A stretch of 64,000 nucleotides of DNA from positions 22,892 to 86,891 of the forward strand of contig JAACJP010000071.1 of the NCBI GenBank assembly GCA_013368375.1. The letters run 5' to 3'. Positions 24,343 through 34,874 of the stretch are shown here, in pieces. Positions within the stretch are counted from its first letter, which is position 1; each line of letters opens with the position of its first letter. Source of the DNA: Tricholomella constricta. Lineage: Eukaryota > Basidiomycota > Agaricomycetes > Agaricales > Lyophyllaceae. The notes below the pieces were generated by a model. The model was not told where the DNA came from. It saw only the letters and a list, made by a program, of their open reading frames with translations, and did not search any database. The position numbers and the translations under genes are program-made.

Positions 24343-24945
24343 AGTCATTGGCGGAGCGGATAACGGGTCGTTATCCATTCAGATTTTGGACCCGATTTTT
24401 CTCAGGATTGAAACATGCAATTGGGGTCGGTCCAACAGTAAAATATATACTTTTACATGTCCTCTATCGCACGCAGCAATCGGTTTGACGAGATATGTAC
24501 TCTCGGGGATGCTATGGAGCACCGAAAAGAGGGGCAAAAGCGTGGGAAAGTACACTATTGAGTGTCTTCAACGCTTCCACATCCGAGATCATGGTATCGG
24601 AGGACGTTTTAATATACACTCGATGGAGGTCGCACTTTTTTTTACGAAAATCGGTGAAGAATTGAGTGAGCTATGGACAATTTTGTGTGGGGGGTTCGGG
24701 CGGGTGGCTGATGTGGCTGTGCTAAATCTCCGCTCGGGCGGTTTTCAATTTCTAAAATATTTACTACAGCTGCGTGCGCCACAAAAATTTTTGCGTGCGC
24801 TCCGCAATTGGGTTCTGCCATCGTCCTGAATTTTCTGAAGGTGACGCGGCTGAACTGTTGAAACGCGTCAGGGATCTTTGTGACCTGGCGCGGGGCGCGC
24901 GAAGCGCGCCTCGGCAATTGCCGGTCAGCGCCTCCTGCCATTCTG
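24343..24945 (-). mobile_element. 600-bp dispersed module, copy 2 (Helitron-like terminus)
   Basis: Second copy of the module seen at 9529-10130, including the GGATAAC..GTTATCC hairpin (24358-24376), the GCGCGCGAAGCGCGC palindrome and CGGCAATTGCCG near the far end. Comparison with the uninterrupted tandem copy at 23301 fixes the left junction within GGCATTCCT. As at copy 1, the host sequence does not resume on the right; instead gene debris begins. A frame of 168 codons runs through the module (24323-24829), but its equivalent in copy 1 has diverged with many replacements, so I do not call it a gene. Confidence 0.6.
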
Positions 24946-25224
24946 CCTTCCTGGTCGTCGTCCTCCTCAGCGCCAGGGTCTACCCGCCGTCGTCCATTTC
25001 TTCCAGCCGTCAATATTCTCGCTTAACCCGACTCCTAAGCCTCTTCCTGGTGCCCTAGTACTTAGTCCACTGTTAATATCTCCAAGAACTCGGCTTCTAG
25101 CACCCTCAGTCTCTCCTTCGTTTCTGCTCAGCCATCATAGGGCTCGCTTCTTGCTCTCAGAAAGTTGCCTTCAAATAGGAGTTTCGACTATACAGATCCC
25201 AAAGACCTGTTGCCCCGACCTCTG

Positions 25225-26330
25225 GTATCAATGTCGAGCGTTCAATGTGATATGAATGCTGTTGGGCCGGAAGAGGGGATAGAGCAGGAATTAGTTGGTG
25301 TCTCTCAAGGTGCGTAGTGTAGAACTCTTGCATATTGGACTGTTTCTAATTGTATCTTTTCAGGAGAATCATCAATGTCTGCTTTGGGACGCAGTTCGAG
25401 GACGAACGCTATCACCACCACTGCCGACTCCACTCCTCCACACATGCCAGATCTGGTCAGTCGACACATCAATCATAATCAACGAGAATTTCCTGGTATG
25501 TTCTGCTCTTGTTCTATCGATCCCATGCACCGCCTGCCTGGGCGCAGACTGGAGAGGGTGTTCAAGGCAGCAGTATATGTAGTCGAGGTAAGGATACGCT
25601 GTCCAATGCAAACCCTCTCGCTCACTGCTCCCCTTCCCATCCACAGCTTCACTACGCTGTCCTAAACACCTCAAACACTGCCCGGCCTGCACCCGAGACA
25701 GCCATCGACTGGCATCGACACCAACTCTACCTCTGCCGGTCCCCGTTGCCGCCCCTGCGCCCGTGTCCACCGCCATCACGACTGCGCCCGCCACCACGAC
25801 ATCCAAGCCCTTACCTCTTGCACCAGTATCCCTCGCCCGCAGGAGGTGCATGTCGGTGCTGTGGGGTTGCGACTGCGACACCCCCAGCTGGCGAATTTGG
25901 GCATCGAATGGCAGGGAGAGTGCTTCGGCGGAGTCAGGCAGCGCTGATGGAGGGTTGGTGCGGTGTGCAAGGTGAGGGTAATGGCAGACAGGGATGAAGT
26001 AAAGACGACGGCCAGCGCTTGGGATGGGTATGAGCATGAGGGTTGGTGTTGGGGATTGGGGACGAGCAGTTCGACGTGGCGACGGCAGGCAGGGGGAATG
26101 CTAGGACGACAGATGACAACAGCACCACTCATACTGGCGCCCACGGTCGTGCCGACACGGTGGTACCGCCCCCACCACCAGGATCAGCCAGCGCCGGCAA
26201 CTCCACCACCACCATCGCAACTACAGGTCTTCGCGCAGGAGAACAGTTGTGCGTCCCCATTTACCTCGCCATCCTCCTTCTGCTCGTTATCTCGCCACTG
26301 TGGGTCTAGCATGCATGCTGACGGTCTGCT
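25225..26330 (+). pseudogene. Multi-exon gene copy, family B copy 3
   Basis: An ATG at 25231 opens a short exon ending ELVGVSQ at a GTGCGT donor. A second exon (25364-25495) reads SSMSALGRSSRTNAITTTAD and on to HNQREFPG. A GTATGT..GCGCAG intron then joins the exon LERVFKAAVYVVE, which aligns with CVERVVKEGKYVTELRP of copy 2, followed by a GTAAGG..CCACAG intron and a piece with Leu-Asn-Thr-Ser. The Pro-rich and CDCDTPSWRIW pieces follow near 25740-25930. The splice phase before LERVF is wrong for a continuous frame, so the copy is probably broken. Function unknown. Confidence 0.45.
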
Positions 26331-26438
26331 TCAGTTAGCACCCACAAGAACCTCGCCGTCGCCCTATCGCAAAATTTCGTGTCTTCCAGGAACCACTGTG
26401 CCTCGCAGGCTGAGATGCTTTTGCAGTGGTGAGCGTTC

Positions 26439-26459
26439 GGCGCCCTCACTGAGGGTGCC
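26439..26459. repeat. Dispersed palindrome, 21-mer
   Basis: GGCGCCCTCACTGAGGGTGCC, one mismatched pair (G opposite T), followed by ATGCACGTGA. The ATGCA right flank resembles those of the 21.8-22.6 kb arrays. Confidence 0.9.
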
Positions 26460-26525
26460 ATGCACGTGACCCTCAAACTGACGTTGATTACACGGGTCGC
26501 CACCTTTTCAGCCAACTCCTCAAAT

Positions 26526-26735
26526 GTCTATCAAGCGCAAGGTAAGCGTTACAGTTCTCAAGTTATTTTCGCGGCGATGTCGGTGCAACCGTAGCGCGCA
26601 GGCCGAGCAAGCGCCAGCAGGACGAGGCCCCCCGCATCATCTCTCCATGGACGCATGCGAGCACGATACGTGCACCAGCACCCTTTGCAGAACGAGGTGC
26701 AGCACGCGCAAGGGGAAGACGGAGGTGTAACGATC
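26526..26735 (+). other. Short gene-like stretch
   Basis: An ATG at about 26525 reads MSIKRK and meets a GTAAGC donor; an AG acceptor (GCGCGCAG) follows at about 26601. The next frame includes PSKRQQDEAPRIISPWTHAS if one base of phase is gained, otherwise AEQAPAGRGPPHHL to a stop near 26728. Either could be a small gene remnant; unrecognised. Confidence 0.25.
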
Positions 26736-27109
26736 CCTGGCGCACCGGCATCCGAACCTGTCGTCGTCGAGTGTCTCGCGGCCTATGACGCACACGGCGG
26801 GTATAGAAGGGGCAGAACGCTGGATTACATTCGATGCACACAGTATCTATGTATCATAGGCGTACTACTGACGATGTGTTGTTATAAATCACAAGCACCC
26901 CACGATCGCAATGCAGAAGTTTTTGGGGCGCGTTATCGTTTATCTTAGGCCCCTCTCCATTGCTTTATGGCATCAAATGAAAGTAAGGAAAGAAAACGGC
27001 GCCAATGGAAGTAAATATCGTACGGCAAAAAAGGAGGAATGTAATCACACAAATCTAAAAACCTCTACAGATGAACCATGTCCAAACTTGGGTGCATACG
27101 CAGACCACA

Positions 27110-28090
27110 GCTAGTATCGCTCCCATGCCACGCACTCACAAGCCCACGCACTACGTCACAAAGCCCGGGTGACGTTGAATATAAGCGTGGCGGCTGTGTG
27201 TCTGGTAGATGACGTGGTGCTTAGCATCAGTCCGACAAGGGGCTGTAAAGCGCACCTTTGAATCCCGTATGCTAAAATGTACTTGCTCTTCGGTTGAAAG
27301 AATGGGTACCATGCGCCCGGTGTGCAGGAGCGGTGACGCGAGTTCGATGACTGCGTGAAGAGGCATTCGTCAGTTGGACGATAACCAAGTTCGCATTGAG
27401 CTCACCCTGCGTGCTCTGGGGCGGTATCGGATGAAATTGCTAAACGTGCAAAGAGATATAAGACGACCCGACAGTGCTCGTAAACGATGGAGTAAAGATA
27501 ACATTGATACTGCTTACCTTGCGCGCTGAGGTCTTGGAGGCGCTCGCGGCGTCGTTGATTTTGAGTGGTGGGGATGCAGACAGCGGCTTGAAGGCGTGAC
27601 ATCGTCATGCTCTCGAAGGTGACGGGAGTGCTGCAAGCTTTTGGAAGGGACGAGCTGCGCCTATGTGAAATATAAGACTTTAGGGTTAGGCGTCCACAGG
27701 CGCAGCCGCGCTCGTCCTTAGCTGTCTGTTGCCCCTGCAATTCGAGTGCAAAGTTCGACGGCAGGATCTCACGGGACAAGATTTTGGAGCCGGAATTGGT
27801 GCTGGTGCTGGCGCCGGGCTGGTGGAGACGGTGCAGGGGCTGTCTGACCGGATTGTGCAGATCATGCCTGTGCTTGTGCAGTTGAGGTTGGAGGGGAAGG
27901 AGGAGGGCGGGGCTGCCTTGGAAAACTTACTTATGGCTTTGGTCAAGTCACCGCGTGCTCGGCTCGACCTCTTCCTGTTCGACTTTCCCCAGCTCGGACC
28001 AGTTGAGGCAGGCAGGCGCTGAACGCTGAAGGTTAGGAAGACGGTGCTGGCGTTTGAGAGACTGTGGATCGGCGTCGTTGTCATTGCTCA
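27110..28090 (-). pseudogene. Multi-exon gene copy, family C copy 2
   Basis: On the minus strand the exon-like pieces are RLQAAVCIPTTQNQRRRERL ending in a GTAAGC donor at about 27523, and IELASPLLHTGRMVPILSTE ending in SIRDSK at a GTGCGC donor (about 27262). A last piece runs to a stop near 27070. The middle piece and its flanks (ACGCAG acceptor, TCATCGAAC) resemble 16590-16690 in the family C copy at 15.9-17.7 kb. On the opposite strand, 27729-28022 is open and Gly/Ala-rich (GAGIGAGAGAGLVETVQGLS); I cannot tell which strand was coding there. Confidence 0.35.
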
Positions 28091-28458
28091 TCCGAATCGC
28101 TGTCGTCTGCAACAGTATTATTAGTCCAGGTCTACCGAGGTGCTCCATGAGTATCCTTAGCTATTACGTAGCGGACGTAGATGATCATATAGTAAACATA
28201 GTAAATGTAGTGTGTACTCGATAGACGGCGCAAAGACTGACCTTGCGCACGTTAGATGGCACGAGAAGCTGAGGGCAAAATTACAGCGACAGAGGATGTC
28301 AAGGTCGAATTGACATTTACCTTGAGTGTTCAACGGTTAACGTTCAACGTTCAATATTGTGTGAGAACATACCGACGATCATCGATCATCAATTAATATT
28401 CCACCTGCTTGCTTAGTCATTCAATTGTGTATCGGCGCCATCATCGTTTGTTTGTGCC

Positions 28459-28477
28459 GCACCCTCAGTGAGGGTGC
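28459..28477. repeat. Dispersed palindrome, perfect 19-mer
   Basis: GCACCCTCAGTGAGGGTGC, reverse orientation, isolated in otherwise unique sequence. Confidence 0.95.
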
Positions 28478-28519
28478 CGTTTCAATCTTTGTAGCAGCAG
28501 GTCGGCATCGGTTAACGCG

Positions 28520-29130
28520 TGCTGTGTGTATCCCCGGCGCACTTTCATCGTCATTCGTCTGCTGACCTCTGTCTATGCGTTTTTACAGGTACCAAATCTC
28601 CTAAGTCCCATCTCCACTGCATTAGACGTATCTCGGCACACTCCCAGCTCGTGCAAGCCCTTCGTTCTTCAAGCTTCAAGCTTCAAGCTTCAAGACCTCT
28701 GGCTTCTGTCGTCACAAGTCGATGCCTTGTCCTTCGTGAAAGCCGCCGTGTACGTCCTCCTCATATGCCCTTCCTTTTCACTCTATCTACCTTACGTCCA
28801 GCTCCGGAGAACGCAACATGGCCTCGACCTCCCCAACTCCACGGCCCAGTCCCAGGCGCGAAGTCCACGCAGATGTATGAGAGAGTCAAAGGGCAACTCG
28901 TGCCTTCTCCCTCCACCTTGCCATGCTCAACAGCATCCGCTTTGACTGCACGTTTCCATCTTCCGCCAGTTCGTCTTCAACGACGCCGTGTCGCCTGCCT
29001 CATTCTTGTCCTTAGTGACCGTGAGCAGGAGTATGTTCTCTGGGGAGCACGGTTGGGCGAGGGTGCGGGTGCGAGGTGGGGAATGTCATACAGGATGGGT
29101 TCTATAAGCTCGCTTAGGCAGACTTAAAGG
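28520..29130 (+). other. Gene-like debris, unrecognised
   Basis: Contains a small direct repeat of CTTCAAG (28665-28692) and protein-like pieces such as MASTSPTPRPSPRREVHADV (from 28818) and LHLAMLNSIRFDCTF near 28910-28955. These are followed in another frame by FRQFVFNDAVSPASFLSLVT. They could be exons of one gene, but I could not join them cleanly. Confidence 0.3.
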
Positions 29131-29269
29131 CACCGATTGGCATTGCGTCGATTGACCAGTTCGGTGCAGAGGAGTGAGCCCCTTCTCATTTCCTCTTCCT
29201 CTCGTCTTCTCACTGTCCTTCTTGCGGTCATGATCAATAGGTCACCAAGGCGGCGACCTCGACTCTTCA

Positions 29270-30530
29270 AGCCGGTTTACCTCTCTCAAATCCTTCGTCC
29301 AAAGGCTGCAGCTGCCGCTGGCACCATCTACGTGCTATGTGCAGGATAGGCTGGATGAGGTGAACGATACAATGCAGCAGGAGCGCGCAGCTCGAGACCA
29401 GTACGTTTCTATACACTGTGAACGAGCAGCTGGGATTGACACGGCCTGAAGCGACGATTACAGCAGACGCATCATGACGTGTCGTACACGGTCCATGCTC
29501 TTGCGGAGACCGTAGAGATGGATGTCGACGTACTTTGATGCTGGAGCTGCAGAACACATTCAATGCCCGCCACGTGAATCGTCTGCGCACACCATTCAGC
29601 CTGTCATCGAGCATCGATGTCGTCCACAAACATGACAAGCGGTCCTACGCTGGCTCAGGCATCATGTCCATTGCGTCCACCTCCAACACGCCTGCTGTGT
29701 CCAGCTCAACCGGGCTGCAAAGCTGTAGGAACCCGCCTCATCCACAAGCATGGTTCACAACGACGAAGCCTCGTCTATTGTGGTGCGTTCTACTCTGAAC
29801 CCATCTCGTCCGTTTCCGTTATCTTACATAAAAGCTAGTCCGATGGCGTCATGAGCGCCTCTATCACCTCCGACCCCAGCATCGCAAGAACGGACACCGA
29901 TCTCTGAAAAGAAATAAAGATCTTAAGTCCGTTTTCCTTTCCCATTCTCTCGACCCACATAACTGAACCACTACCTCCATAAGCGTTCGCCCGTACCCTC
30001 CCAACCCTGTACGCCACGACCCTCCTGTCCCTCCTCACCTCCCTCCAGGTCACCCTCCTCGCACGCTCAAAATACATCCACGCTGTCCTCCAGCCTGAGC
30101 CTGATGAGTGCATGCACCTCGACGCGCAGTTCTCCCCCCCTAACATCCTCCTCTCCTCCGCATCCGGGCGCGGGCTGGAGGACATGCTCACAGGCGACGC
30201 GGCCGCGCTGCTCGCCGAGGACCAGGACGAGGACGAGGCGAGGGCGCGGAGCAAAATTTTAGCAAGGATTTGGAAGTAAGGGAAGGAGGGGCGGAAGGAA
30301 GAGAGGGTCAGAAGAGGAGGGGGGCTTTGGCTCGCTGGTGGGCGCGAATCGTCGGAAGGGGCTTTGGACGCGGGAGAGGGTGGTGGAATCTGGAGGGACG
30401 GGTTGGGTCCAGTTTGTTAGTGTTCTGGATATGGGGGTGGAGAAGATGGGGATGGTGGATGGACCTCGAGGAGACGGTGGATGAGATGAGGACGAGCATG
30501 GGGTTGAGTTTGGATGTGGACGGATGAAGA
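29270..30530 (+). pseudogene. PEX3: PEX3-like pseudogene
   Basis: Several pieces match the peroxisomal membrane biogenesis factor Pex3 in order. The first is YVQDRLDEVNDTMQQERAAR (about 29336-29400). After an intron-like gap comes QQTHHDVSYTVHALAETVEM (29461-29522). LMLELQNTFNARHVNRL follows one frame over. Finally ARTLPTLYATTLLSLLTSLQ and VTLLARSKYIHAVLQPEPDE (about 29990-30110) correspond to the conserved Pex3 helix (R.L..LYA.TLLSL.T..Q.TLLARSKY). The next 150 bp stay open and acidic (LLAEDQDEDEARARSK). Downstream conserved blocks are not recognisable, and the frame changes at least once without a splice site, so the copy is dead. The assignment rests on memory of the family and was not searched. 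Confidence 0.6.
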
Positions 30531-30570
30531 GGCGATACGGCACCGTCAATCACCATATCCCTTGAGGACG

Positions 30571-30590
30571 CACTCACCGAGGGTGCTGCC
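30571..30590. repeat. Degenerate family palindrome
   Basis: CACTCACCGAGGGTGCTGCC resembles the palindrome core but has lost several arm pairs. It lies 40 bp past the end of the PEX3-like debris. Confidence 0.45.
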
Positions 30591-30856
30591 TCGCTTCGAC
30601 TGGGAGACGTACAGGGAGGCAATGGAGAAGCGTGGCGAAGGACACATTCAATTGGCTGGAACTGTTTGAGGCCTTTGCTTGGGTACCAGTAAGTAGGAAA
30701 TAAAATTGTACACTAAAATGACCATTCATCTCTTTCGACCTCAAACATCTCTTTTCACTGAGGAGGCCGGCATCGCGTTGAGCAAACTTCTGCTGTCTCC
30801 CCTGTATAGCTTGGGCCCTGGGGTGGTGGATAAGACTGCTTGGCGGCGACCTATGC

Positions 30857-31471
30857 TTACTTGTCAGCTTCGACGGTCGGGAGACGTGAATCGGAGTTAC
30901 CACACGTACCTGCATCAGCGACCTCCTCTTCTGTCCACACCGCCCGCTTTAACGTGAACGAATCCGCAGTACCGAAATTCGAGGTCTCTCTCGCGCGCGG
31001 GGTGTAGTCAGCGTAGCTGCTAGGGTCAATCCATGTCGGTTCTTGCGTCGTCTGAATTCTGTCGGTGGTCGTGGCTGCTTTGATGGCCCTGCTGGTTTTC
31101 GTTGCAACACGGCGATTGAGTTCCGAGGGGATTCGGATAACGAGGCGTTTGTCCTGCAGATGGGAGGACAGAGTCATTGCGCTACGTTTGGGAAATCAGA
31201 ACTGAACGGGACGTACTTCATTTCGACTGTGCATCTCCGACGATTTCGACACGCGCTTATCGACCTTCCCTGCTTCCTCCTGACGCTTTGAGGCTACCCT
31301 CGCGTTGGGCTGTACAAGGCAGGGAGCACGATCAAAAAAAGGACGCAACAAGCGCGTCACACTTACCTCTTCCCCTTTCTCTACCACATTTTTGTACTTC
31401 CTCTTTTCCTGCGTCTTTGGCATCGAAGCTGCGGTTGGTGTGGTGGTCGTGGTCACGTTGGAAGTAGACAT
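30857..31471 (-). CDS. Intact small three-exon gene, unrecognised protein (164 aa)
   Basis: Exons 31471-31367, 31309-31217 and 31153-30857 join in phase through GTAAGT..TACAG and GTACGT..CTGCAG introns of 57 and 63 nt, and total 495 nt with a TAA stop. The protein starts MSTSNVTTTTTPTAAS, is rich in Lys/Arg/Glu in its middle (KRKYKNVVEKGEE, KRQEEAGKVDKRVSKSSEM) and includes KRLVIRIPSELNRRV and YTPRARETSNF; no membrane segment or known motif is visible. A further GTACGT donor lies near the end of exon 3, so the real C-terminus could differ. It is the only gene in the 10-45 kb interval that assembles without frame breaks. Function unknown; the basic, charged make-up would suit a nuclear protein, which is inference. 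Confidence 0.6.
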
Positions 31472-32800
31472 GGATGGACTGTGTTCGGTGCTCGTGTGAC
31501 GAGTGACAAGAGAAGACGATGCAATTGCGTTGGGCGTTAGAGCGTGGCGTGCTCGGAGGTCATTTTCGTTTGGTTTCCCGCGCGTTTTTCTGCGTCTTTC
31601 ACTCAGTACCTGCCGCATAAATGGTGTTCGAGTTCATGAAGGCATTGGAAGGCGCTGATCCATTCAGCCGCAAGGAATGGACGGCTTGAGATCGATCATA
31701 CACCTTGGGCCTTTGGTGGCGCGAACATATCACTGTCATGACCGTACTCTATCTACTGCTCAGAACTCGAAATCGATGCAAAGGGCGCGACAGGGACTTG
31801 CAATGGACACACAGGCACGTCTGGCAACACTGACTGCACGTCCAGGCGACGGGTCGTCGCTGGTACTCGTGGGGCGGGGCCGCTGGGTCGTGAGCACGCG
31901 TTGTGGGGCGCTTAAAAATAGGTACTGTTTTCCAGGATTCCAGGTGCGTAGTTTGACCTTGTGAACACGATTCCAGACATTGACAAGTGCTACAAATGAA
32001 AGTACAGACCCATGCACATGGCAGGGACACGAGAGGAGTGGTCTCAGGAAATGTTTGGGCATAGGAAGGTGTGTGGGCATCTCCAATGGCGTAGACGCGA
32101 CTCCCACTACGCTCTAATAGAACTTGTAAACGAAGCAAAAGACGCGATGGGGACGCGTTCTAAGCACACAGGCACGTCTGGCCGACGTTGGGCGCTCAAG
32201 GTGAGTTTGACTAACCGCATGTACACGATTGAAACATTGACACTTAACAGAGTCGAGAAACGAACATCTAAGCGAGACCGAATTGCACGAAGCGCACGAA
32301 GCGTCATACAGCGCACGACGCGGTGGGAACAAGAGTGCGGGCTGTATCCAAGATCATGCAAATACACAGGTGGGTATGTGCATATCTTCGGCCGCGTGTA
32401 CACGTCTCTGCCAACGTTGTCTTTGCAACATACAGAACTGTAAATGTAGCAACCGGTGGAGATGTGACCCCAAGAGCATTCTGATTCTGCCTCAACGACG
32501 CTGTGTACCAGTGCAACATGCTCGATGAGTTCAATTTCGTCTAGCGGTTAATCTTTCTAACTAGTTTGTGATCTACTTTATCAGTTGAGGTATCGGCGTA
32601 TCTACAGCGACATGTACACGTTCCTGACGATGCTCTACCCCACATACAGATTGTCAATGGAGCACAAGGCGCGAATCTGAGGCGCGGTGGGTGTTCATTC
32701 TCCCGTTGGCGATTGTGTACCAATGCGAATCGCTAGGTAAGTCCAATCTCGTTTGAACATCCATGCAATGGTGTGCAGTAACACTGTAAGTACACAACTC
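31472..32800. other. Degenerate direct repeats, no supported gene
   Basis: Two or three diverged copies of a roughly 350-bp block can be followed by the landmark GACACACAGGCACGTCTGGC / AGCACACAGGCACGTCTGGC (31807 and 32163). Each is followed by a G-rich part, a GGTGCGTAGTTTGACC or GGTGAGTTTGACTA string (a possible splice donor in both) and ACACGATT-CA-ACATTGACA. A third, weaker copy may start near 32440. They look like decayed gene duplications; no frame is continuous. Confidence 0.5.
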
Positions 32801-33164
32801 ATGTGCCGCGCCACCCCCCCCTAATGAACTCTTGTACGCGACGATGGGACTACTGCTACTATTGTCTTGGTAGTATTAATGGATGGATTTATGAAGTCGG
32901 CATAAGTTGGGATTATTTGAGGCAATCTGGGACTTCGGGACTTCGGCCTGTGACACCCTCACTGAGGGTGCCGCGGTCCCCTCACCTTTTGCATTCTCCA
33001 ATTCGTTTGAGTTACTTGAGGGTGCCGCGCTTCCCTCATCTTTATTTATTAGTCCGTGGTACCCACTGCATGGATGTCTGATTGTTATTTCGCGCGATCT
33101 GAGGCTTCGGGACATTGGCTTGACACCGAGGGCCCGTCGCTGAGGGGGGTGCCGCGCCCCCCCA
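32801..33164. repeat. Satellite with palindrome, left edge of MCM4 cluster
   Basis: Longer form of the satellite described at 34875-38478, with the palindrome CACCCTCACTGAGGGTG at 32954-32970, a half-copy ACTTGAGGGTGCCGCGC about 60 bp later, and the shared GATGGGACTACTGCTAC and GTCCGTGGTACCCACTGCAT strings. Confidence 0.85.
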
Positions 33165-34874
33165 ATGAATCGATTGGTTGTCTCTGGTATCTTCAGAAGC
33201 ATCCCGGTACGCGTCAATCCTCGACAAAGGACCTTGAACAGCGCATTCAAGACATATCTCGACGTTGTGCACGTCAAACTCGGCGGTGGGGCTACCCTCG
33301 GCTTCGATCGAAGCACGAGACCGGCTGGCGGGGATCGCCTACCGGACGCGGGCGATGGTGCGGAGGAAGACGATGACAGTGGCGTGGAAGGACAAAGGAC
33401 ACGTAGAGCGGAAGTTTAGGCGAAGCTCTTCGAGCTCAGCAGGAGGCCTGGGATATACGAACTTCTTGCCCGGTCACTCGCGCCTTCAATTTGGGAAATG
33501 GAGGACGTAAAGAAGGGTATCCTTCTACAATTGTTCGGCGGAACGAACAAGAGTATTGCCCGTGGCGGAGGCGGCGGTGGACCGAGGTATCGAGGCGATA
33601 TCAACGTCTTGCTCGTCGGTGATCCTGGAACCAGTAAATCTCAGATCCTGCAGGTAGCCACCCCTGATTTCATCTTCTCTTGGATGTGTGCTCATATTCC
33701 ATTCAGTATGTCCACAAGTCAGCACCGCGGGGGGTATACACGTCTGGAAAGGGCTCCTCGGCTGTCGGTTTGACGGCGTATGTTACCCGAGATCCTGACT
33801 CCAAGCAACTTGTGCTCGAAAGGTTCGTCTTTCTTTCCCCGAGAGGCCGAGAATGGTTGCCGACGGGCTTTTCGTATAGTGGTGCGCTCGTCTTGAGCGA
33901 TGGTGGTGTGTGCTGTATCGATGAGTTCGACAAGATGTCAGATGCTACCCGCAGTGTCCTTCACGAAGTCATGGTTCGTCTTTTCTCAGGCTTACCTCGT
34001 CCCATCATGCTCAACGTGCTCAATAGGAACAACAAACCGCCTCGATCGCCAAGGCAGGCATTATCACTACGCTTAATGCACGAACGTCAATTATAGCCGC
34101 TGCCAATCCCGTTGGTTCCAAGTACGACGTCAACCAGCCCATCACTCGGAATATCGACCTTCCACCGACGCTGATCTCTCGTTTCGACCTGCTTTACTTA
34201 GTTCTTGACCGCGTGGACGAAGCGATGGACCGGAAACTCGCTCAGCACCTAGCCGGCCTCTATCTTGAGGATACACCTATTAGAACGTACCCCTCCAGCC
34301 TCTGCAAGAGTTCTCAGCGTATATCGATCACGCGCGATCCAAGATCCACCCCGTCATTACCGAGGCTGCGGGCACAGAGCTCGTTAGCTCCTACGTGGAG
34401 ATGCGCAATATGGGCGACGATCACCGCGCGAGCGAGAAGCGTATCACGGCGACGACGCGGCAGCTGGAGAGCATGATCCGCCCCTCTGAGGCTCATGCGC
34501 GGATGCGCTTCTCCGAGTTCGTGGAGCTTCAAGACGTGAAGGAGGCCTGCCGCCTGATGCGCGAGGCCATCAGGACGAGTGCTATGGAGTCGCGGACCGG
34601 AAAGATCGATATGGGCATGTTGAATACGGGTACCGGCCAGGGTCGGCGGAAAATGCGGGATGATATGAGGAAAGAGGTTCTGGGACTCTTGCAAGGGGCT
34701 GGTGGAGCGCGGGGTATCAAGTGGTCGGAGGCTATCAAACGCCTTGGAGATCAGAGTAGCGTCAAGGTTGACGCCCCGGAGTTTAGTGAGGTCATCAAAG
34801 GCTTGGAGAATGAGGGCCTTGTCAAAGTTGTGGGGGAGAGGGATAAGAGGACGATCCGGAGGATTGAAGGTTAA
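33165..34874 (+). pseudogene. MCM4: MCM4 pseudogene, copy A (C-terminal half)
   Basis: Mcm4 is a subunit of the Mcm2-7 replicative helicase. This copy begins inside the gene at VSGIFRSIPVRVNPRQRTL and lacks the N-terminal part. It keeps the Walker A region GDPGTSKSQ, the Walker B region [12 protein letters not shown] with the arginine finger, and the full C-terminal winged-helix tail to a TAA at 34872. Three introns are recognisable (33654-33706, then GTTCGT..TATAG, then GTTCGT..CAATAG) and splice in phase. Two lesions kill it: an in-frame TAG at 33417-33419, between RRAEV and AKLFELSRR, and a deletion after LEDTPI near 34285 that removes an exon end and intron and shifts the frame. The same lesions occur in copies B and C. 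Confidence 0.9.

Noticed and set aside
24323..24829. 168-codon frame within the 600-bp module
   Set aside because: The equivalent frame in the other copy (9531-10015) stays open, but the amino-acid differences are not conservative, the start lies in unrelated host sequence, and the strand suggested by the terminus is the opposite one.
33165..34874. Functional MCM4 gene with unusual splicing
   Set aside because: An intron would have to remove the TAG at 33417 and another the frame break near 34285; no suitable GT/AG pairs exist, and the N-terminal part of the gene is missing.
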